The notes under the pieces were generated by a model that saw nothing but the letters and a program-made list of their open reading frames with translations, did not search any database and was not told the origin of the DNA. Below, piece by piece: positions 60,401-64,000 of a stretch of DNA of 64,000 nucleotides; position 1 is the stretch's first letter; every line of letters starts with the position of its first letter. The stretch comes from Kibdelosporangium philippinense (GTDB lineage Bacteria; Actinomycetota; Actinomycetes; Mycobacteriales; Pseudonocardiaceae). The DNA lies in the NCBI RefSeq assembly GCF_021390435.2, contig NZ_JAJVCN010000004.1, positions 1,592,501 through 1,656,500 on the forward strand. The letters are read 5' to 3'. The position numbers were made by a program, and so were the translations under genes.

Positions 60401-60938
60401 CCGCCACGCCTCGAAACCGATCGCGGCCCTGTTGGCGAATCCGCCGAAGGAAGGCGAGATCACGGTCGCCGGGATGATCTCGTCGCTGGAACGGCGGGTC
60501 AACAAGAAGGGCGAGAGCTGGGCGATCGCGGTCATCGAAGACCTGGACGCCTCGATCGAGGTGCTGTTCTTCCCCAAGAGCTACAGCGTGCTGGCCGCCG
60601 AGCTGATCGAGGACTCGGTGGTGCTGGTCAACGGCCGCGTGAACTGGCGTGAGGACAAGATGGCGGTATTCGGCGCCGATTTGAAGACTCTGGATGTCAC
60701 TGTGGACGAACCGCCGCTGACCCTGGAAATGCCCGCTGCCAGCGTGAACACCGACATGGTCGCCGAACTGCGCTCGACATTGCGAGCGCATCGGGGCAGT
60801 ACGCCCGTGCGGATAGTCGTCTGCCACGAGGATCGACGTACGATGCTCGCGGTCGACGACTATCCGGTCACGCCCAGCCCAGCCCTGCTAGCGGAAATCC
60901 GCGCCATCCCCGGCATCCGCCCAGCTCAAGCCTCGTGA
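57414..60938 (+). CDS. dnaE: DNA polymerase III alpha subunit, replicative
   Basis: 1174 residues, GTG start, typical length for actinobacterial DnaE1. The N-terminal PHP domain starts FVHLHVHTEYSMLDGAAKIG. The polymerase core has GRGSAAGSLVAYAMRITNLD, the catalytic MPDIDMDFDDRRRGEMVRYA and VFQLDGGAMRDLLRRMRPTG. The helix-hairpin-helix and OB domains (EKSELVCCNKRVLESLIKAG, EGEITVAGMISSLERRVNKK) close the protein. It extends both strands during replication with the beta clamp. Its TGA lies inside a 48-bp palindrome. Confidence 0.97.
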   Translation: MSSFVHLHVHTEYSMLDGAAKIGPLFAEAARLGMPAVGMTDHGNVYGADEFYQVASKTGIKPIIGIEAYVAPGSRHHKKPVFWGQGGGTSGADVSGGGAYTHMTMIARDAIGLRNLFKLSSLASVEGYYRKPRMDRDLIAEHAEGIIATTGCLSGEVLTRLRLGQRAEALQAAADYRDIFGPENFFLEVMDHDLAVERAVRDDMLEVGAKIGLKPLATNDSHYVSKEQAEAHSALLCVQSGKTLNDPARFKFDGDGYYLKSAEDMRAYWDAQMPGAADNTLLVAERVESYAEVWEHRDRMPIYEPPDGHDVPSWFRAEVMRGLEWRLPGGVPEEYVKRADYEIDVIVQKGFPAYFLITADLMNHAREVGIRVGPGRGSAAGSLVAYAMRITNLDPIEHGLLFERFLNPERVSMPDIDMDFDDRRRGEMVRYATEKYGADRIAQVITFGKIKTKAAIKDSARVHFGQAGYAIADRISKALPPPVAAKDIPLSGITDPKHERYPEATEVRSLIDTDGDVSTIFQTARGLEGLIRNAGVHACAVIMSSEPLLDVIPLWRRDDGAMITGWDYPSCEAIGLLKMDFLGLRNLTVIGDAIDNIEANRGEKIDLDLLRTDDPKTYELLSRGDSLGVFQLDGGAMRDLLRRMRPTGFEDIVAVNALYRPGPMAMNTHNNYADRKNGRQQIEPIHRELADPLNDILAETHGLVVYQEQIMQIAQRVAGFSMGRADVLRRAMGKKKKEVLEKEFEGFREGMRANGFADDAVQALWDTILPFAGYAFNKSHAAGYALVGYWTAYLKANYPAEYMAALLTSVSDNKDKSAVYLSECRQLGIKVMPPDVNESSLRFAAVGNDIRFGLGAVRNVGANVVESVVETRARKGKYTSFSDFVEKSELVCCNKRVLESLIKAGAFDSFGHHRKALMDVHEDAVDAVIGLKRRQAMGQFDLFGGAEDDSPESSPLAHLRFDADEWPRKHLLGLEREMLGLYVSAHPLDGADHVLRRHASKPIAALLANPPKEGEITVAGMISSLERRVNKKGESWAIAVIEDLDASIEVLFFPKSYSVLAAELIEDSVVLVNGRVNWREDKMAVFGADLKTLDVTVDEPPLTLEMPAASVNTDMVAELRSTLRAHRGSTPVRIVVCHEDRRTMLAVDDYPVTPSPALLAEIRAIPGIRPAQAS

Positions 60939-60978
60939 GTGGTTATCCGCGTTAGAACGCGGATAACCACTCACGAGG
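60931..60978. terminator. Perfect 48-bp palindrome holding two stop codons; repeat copy B
   Basis: Two perfect 23-bp arms (60931-60953 and 60956-60978) flank AG. The arms start CCTCGTGAGTGGTTATCCGC. The dnaE stop (60936-60938) and the aminotransferase stop (60971-60973, minus) lie at mirror-image positions. It is the likely shared terminator and a second copy of the repeat at 9084. Confidence 0.85.
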
Positions 60979-62230
60979 TCAGTTTCTGGTATGCCACCAG
61001 GCGGACACAGGTTGCCACACCCGCGATGGCCTCTTCGATGTCCGCGAGGGATGGGAAGGTTGGGGCGATCCGGATGACCCGGTCCTCGGGGTCGTCCATG
61101 TACGGGTGGGTCGAGCCTGCCGGGGTCAGCGCGATACCGGCCTCGGCCGCCTTGCGCACGATCTCCTTGGCGCAGCCGTCCGGCACGTTGAGCGTGATGA
61201 AGTAGCCGCCCTTGGGGTGCGACCAGGTCGCGATGTCCTTGAGCTGCTCGTCGAAGATCCGCAGCACGGCGTCGAACTTCGGCCCGATCAGCTCACGGTG
61301 CTTACGCATGTGCGCGCGCACGCCGTCGTAGTCCTTCAGGAACAGTGCGTGCCGCAGGTGGTTGATCTTGTCAGGGCCGATCGTGCGCGCGGCGGCGCAG
61401 TGCAGCATCCACTTCACGTTGGCCTCGGACGAGCCGAAGAACGCCACGCCCGCACCGGCGAGCGTGATCTTCGAGGTTGAGCCGAAGATGAAGGCGCGGT
61501 CCGGGTTCCCGGCCTCCGCGCAGGCGGCGAGGATGTCGCCGACCTGGACTTCCTCGTCGGTCAGGTGGTGCACGGCGTACGCGTTGTCCCAGAAGATCCG
61601 GAAGTCGTCAGCCGCGGTCTGCATGGTCGCGAGCCTGCGCACGGTCTCGTCGCTGTAGGTCGTGCCGTCCGGGTTGCTGTACTTCGGCACGCACCAGATG
61701 CCCTTGATGCCGGGATCCGCGGCGACCAGACGCTCGACCTCGGCCACGTCCGGGCCGTCCGCGGTCATCGGCACCGGGATCATCTCGATGCCGAACCGCT
61801 CACAGATGGTGAAGTGCCGGTCGTAGCCGGGGACCGGGCAGAGGAACGCGATCCGCTCCTCGTTCGACCAGCGCCGCTGGCCGCCGGGCAGCTGGTACAT
61901 CTGCGCGAACACAACAGCGTCGTGCATCAGCTCGAGGCTGGAGTTGCCGAGCGCGAGCAGCTGGCTGGCAGGAACCTGCAGCGCCTCGGCGAAGATCGCC
62001 CTGAGCTCCGGCAATCCTTGCTGCCCACCGTAGTTGCGGGTGTCCGTGCCGTCGGCTGCCTTGAACTCGTCGCCCGGCAGCGCGAGCAGGGCGTCGGCGA
62101 GCGACACCTGCTGTGCCGACGGTTTGCCACGGGTCAGGTCCAGCTTGAGCTTCTTGTCCAGCAGTGCGGCGTAGTCCTGCCGGGCGGCGTCAAGGCTGGC
62201 GGACAACTCGGCGTTCACGGGTGCGGTCAC
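60971..62230 (-). CDS. Aspartate aminotransferase-like PLP enzyme (type Ic)
   Basis: 419 residues, GTG start. KLDLTRGKPSAQQVSLADAL and NYGGQQGLPELRAIFAEALQ open the type Ic aminotransferase pattern. The PLP Lys lies in FGSTSKITLAGAGVAFFGSS, with NPDGTTY and RIAPTFPS as substrate-binding stretches. The family converts aspartate and 2-oxoglutarate to oxaloacetate and glutamate; some members act on other amino acids. It converges on dnaE through the shared palindrome. Confidence 0.88.
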   Translation of the reverse strand: MTAPVNAELSASLDAARQDYAALLDKKLKLDLTRGKPSAQQVSLADALLALPGDEFKAADGTDTRNYGGQQGLPELRAIFAEALQVPASQLLALGNSSLELMHDAVVFAQMYQLPGGQRRWSNEERIAFLCPVPGYDRHFTICERFGIEMIPVPMTADGPDVAEVERLVAADPGIKGIWCVPKYSNPDGTTYSDETVRRLATMQTAADDFRIFWDNAYAVHHLTDEEVQVGDILAACAEAGNPDRAFIFGSTSKITLAGAGVAFFGSSEANVKWMLHCAAARTIGPDKINHLRHALFLKDYDGVRAHMRKHRELIGPKFDAVLRIFDEQLKDIATWSHPKGGYFITLNVPDGCAKEIVRKAAEAGIALTPAGSTHPYMDDPEDRVIRIAPTFPSLADIEEAIAGVATCVRLVAYQKLTS

Positions 62231-62309
62231 GTGTGGACGCTATCAAGCTGCGCCGGTTCCGTAGAATCGGCCAGCGGAGCACCTGGCCGAACAAGAAGGG
62301 GGAGGCCTT

Positions 62310-63377
62310 GTGGGCGAGGGCCAGCTACGGACGAAGACGCGCAACTTCTTCCTGGCATGGGTTCAACGACGGCGCTATTACGCGTTCGTCGCGGCGGCTT
62401 TGGTCGTCGTTGTCGTCGTTCTGTTGTGGATTTCGAGGTCGCTGACCGACTACGGCAAGAACCTGAGTCTCAACCTCGGCGCGGATCTGATCGGCACGAT
62501 CGTGGTGCTGTTTCTGATCGCGCCCTTTCTGACCAGAGCGGACCGGCTCAACGAGGCGGTGCTTGACCGATTCAACCACCGTGCGTTCATCCGGCAGGCC
62601 GCCAGCGCGCGGCACCGGATCATGGTGATGGAACTGTGGACGGACCTGCTGCAGGGCGGCTACCAGGACGAATTCCTCAGCGCGGTCAGGGATGTGCTCG
62701 ATCGCAAGGTCGAGGTGCGGATCCTGTTGCTCGACCCGGACGCCCGGGCGGCCGAGCAGCGCGCGGACGACCTGTTGCAGCAGACCGACGTGGTCGACAA
62801 CATCCTGGACAACCTGCGGGTGCTCAACGAGTTCAAACGCGACTTGCCTGAACGGATGCGCCGTTACCTTGACGTGCGGATCTATTCGGCACTGCCGCCA
62901 GTACAGATGTACCGGGTGGACGATCACGTGATCGTCTCGTTCTATCCGGTGAACATGACATCGTGGAACGCCGCGCAATACCAGACGAGCCCGCAGGCGC
63001 AGCTTGGCCAGTTCGTCGGCACGAAGTTCGACGAGCTGTGGGAGGCCAGCAGCACCCGCTGGCTCGACCAGTTCTGGACGCTGACCCTTGACGACCAGAA
63101 CGAACACTACGAGGCGCGGTTCGTCGAGATCGACGACCAGTTCTACGTCAGCGGCCGCACGATCGTGGAACACAACCTGCGCGGCGGGATCGACGGCCTG
63201 CCGGTGCGGATCGTCAACGACAACGCCAAAGGTGAAGTGAAGCGCTCGAAACCGTTCCTGCTGACGCCGCTCGACCAGAACTCACCGGATCTCGCGGTGG
63301 CGTTGGACTACTTCAACCGCAAGTACGGCAACACCCATCAGGACGTGATCTTGAAGCTGTTGCCGTCCAACGAGTAG
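62310..63377 (+). CDS. Membrane-anchored PLD-like protein with degenerate HKD
   Basis: 355 residues, GTG start. Two helices near the N-terminus (YAFVAAALVVVVVVLLWISR, ADLIGTIVVLFLIAPFLTRA) are followed by a cytoplasmic domain. VRDVLDRKVEVRILLLDPDA and YRVDDHVIVSFYPVNMTSWN match the strand order of phospholipase D-like proteins, but HxK is absent at the expected site (VQMYRVDDH), so it is probably not a nuclease or lipase of the usual kind. I cannot assign a function. The last 40 bases overlap the convergent oxidase gene. Confidence 0.65.
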   Translation: MGEGQLRTKTRNFFLAWVQRRRYYAFVAAALVVVVVVLLWISRSLTDYGKNLSLNLGADLIGTIVVLFLIAPFLTRADRLNEAVLDRFNHRAFIRQAASARHRIMVMELWTDLLQGGYQDEFLSAVRDVLDRKVEVRILLLDPDARAAEQRADDLLQQTDVVDNILDNLRVLNEFKRDLPERMRRYLDVRIYSALPPVQMYRVDDHVIVSFYPVNMTSWNAAQYQTSPQAQLGQFVGTKFDELWEASSTRWLDQFWTLTLDDQNEHYEARFVEIDDQFYVSGRTIVEHNLRGGIDGLPVRIVNDNAKGEVKRSKPFLLTPLDQNSPDLAVALDYFNRKYGNTHQDVILKLLPSNE

Positions 63378-64000
63378 GCGCGAGCCAGCCGCCGCGGATG
63401 GAACCGTGTGTGCATGGAATGCCGTCGGCCCGTGAACGCGGCGAGGACAGCGTCGGCGACGTCAGGCGATTGGGTGAAACCGCCCGTATTGTGACCACCG
63501 GTCACGACCAGGGTGCCATCGCCTGCCGTCACCATCGTCTCGAAAACGCCGAGGCAGGACGCGGTCCATGGCCGCACGCAGATTCGGCGGCTGGCCGCGA
63601 GCATGCCGGTGTCCAGCGCGGCCGCGTAGGCCTTCGGGAAGAACCGGCGAATGGTGTCGGCCAAGGCCTCGAACAGCATTTCCAGCTCGGCCGAGTCGAT
63701 GTTGGCCGGGTCGGTGCCGGTCCAGCCGTACCCAGCGCCGCAGATCAGGATCGGCTCACCGTCCGGACCGGACGCCAGCGTCACGTTTGTTTCCTCGGCC
63801 CGATGGCCCTTGCGGGCGATCTTGACTGAGTGATCCAGCCGCGGTTCGACGTTCGGCACGGTCAGCCAGACGCCAAGCATGCCTTGGATCTGGCCGTGGG
63901 AGGCCGTGCCACGTAACAACTCTTCGCCGTACGCGCCGGGGGAGAGCACGTAATGGTCCGCCCGGATGACCTCGTCCTGTCGCACAACACCGTCAGGAAC
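63338..64000 (-). CDS. FAD-dependent oxidoreductase (DAO family), partial
   Basis: The C-terminal 220 residues; the N-terminus with the FAD dinucleotide motif is beyond the window. ADHYVLSPGAYGEELL and the C-terminal flavin-contacting VVTGGHNTGGFTQSPDVADA match D-amino-acid oxidase-like enzymes. The last residues (MHTRFHPRR) are a common tail of this group. The substrate is unknown. Confidence 0.8.
   Translation of the reverse strand, partial: VPDGVVRQDEVIRADHYVLSPGAYGEELLRGTASHGQIQGMLGVWLTVPNVEPRLDHSVKIARKGHRAEETNVTLASGPDGEPILICGAGYGWTGTDPANIDSAELEMLFEALADTIRRFFPKAYAAALDTGMLAASRRICVRPWTASCLGVFETMVTAGDGTLVVTGGHNTGGFTQSPDVADAVLAAFTGRRHSMHTRFHPRRLARAYSLDGNSFKITS

Noticed and set aside
1..64000. 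CRISPR arrays, tRNA or rRNA genes
   Set aside because: No regularly spaced repeats or cloverleaf-like sequence were seen on reading; a covariance scan was not possible.

Overview
The window looks like a chromosomal segment of a high-GC, Gram-positive actinomycete, most likely of the Pseudonocardiaceae (Amycolatopsis/Kibdelosporangium-like). The evidence is strong G/C bias at third codon positions, frequent GTG starts, many 4-base ATGA/GTGA start-stop overlaps, an F420-type LLM oxidoreductase, a replicative DnaE of actinobacterial length, CGNR zinc-finger regulators, DUF222/HNH genes, and IclR/GylR-controlled glycerol genes. The family assignment is an inference from gene content, not a measured placement.

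Layout. 1-0.6 kb: the cut-off start of an IS982-type transposase. 1-5 kb: a DUF3817 membrane protein and a Tat-exported PaoABC-like molybdenum hydroxylase, followed by a decayed DUF222/HNH fragment. 5.6-11.2 kb: a CGNR regulator divergent from an alpha/beta hydrolase, an RmlB-like sugar dehydratase, an LLM oxidoreductase, a truncated DUF1080/discoidin gene starting in a 48-bp palindromic repeat, and a secreted protein of unknown function. 11.2-17.4 kb: an IclR regulator divergent from a Rieske oxygenase / glutamine-synthetase-like ligase / [2Fe-2S] protein operon, which converges on an Nramp-like transporter pair. 17.6-24.7 kb: a glycerol locus with a glycerol kinase fused to a hemerythrin-like domain, a GylR-like regulator with paired operators, glpF, a second glpK, a MITE-like element and glpD. 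24.7-33.5 kb: an Lrp regulator with a transketolase/AceE-like enzyme, a DUF6461 protein, a coupled operon of ClpS-like, unknown and arginase-fold proteins, a frameshifted TPR gene and a methyltransferase. 33.6-38.2 kb: a trypsin-like protease, a lipoprotein, a 5'-nucleotidase and a second decayed DUF222/HNH gene. 38.2-43.6 kb: a two-component system divergent from an ABC/FtsX exporter. 43.7-49.1 kb: an AraC regulator, a membrane protein and a second, cytoplasmic PaoABC-like enzyme. 49.1-52.7 kb: a serpin lipoprotein, a lipoprotein, and a second CGNR/hydrolase divergent pair in which the hydrolase resembles fluoroacetate dehalogenase, followed by an AraC remnant. 52.6-57.3 kb: a GAF histidine kinase divergent from a CBS-BON protein, an IS701 transposase with a frameshifted tail and a frameshifted LysR gene. 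57.4-64 kb: dnaE, an aspartate-type aminotransferase, a membrane PLD-like protein and the end of a FAD-dependent oxidase.

How the genes may work together. The glycerol locus is a coherent uptake, phosphorylation and dehydrogenation route under one IclR-family repressor, with the fused kinase downstream of the regulator as a second arm. The Rieske/ligase/ferredoxin operon has the parts of a pathway that tags an amine with glutamate and then oxygenates it, as in aniline catabolism, but its substrate is unknown. The two CGNR/hydrolase pairs share a CTAACC/GGTTAG half-site in their divergent promoters. Two dispersed hairpin families (48 bp and 45 bp) lie at gene borders. Several genes (TPR, LysR, IS701 tail, DUF222/HNH) carry frameshifts. 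Single-base cases in short homopolymer runs could be sequencing errors, while the DUF222/HNH gene with four shifts is a true pseudogene.
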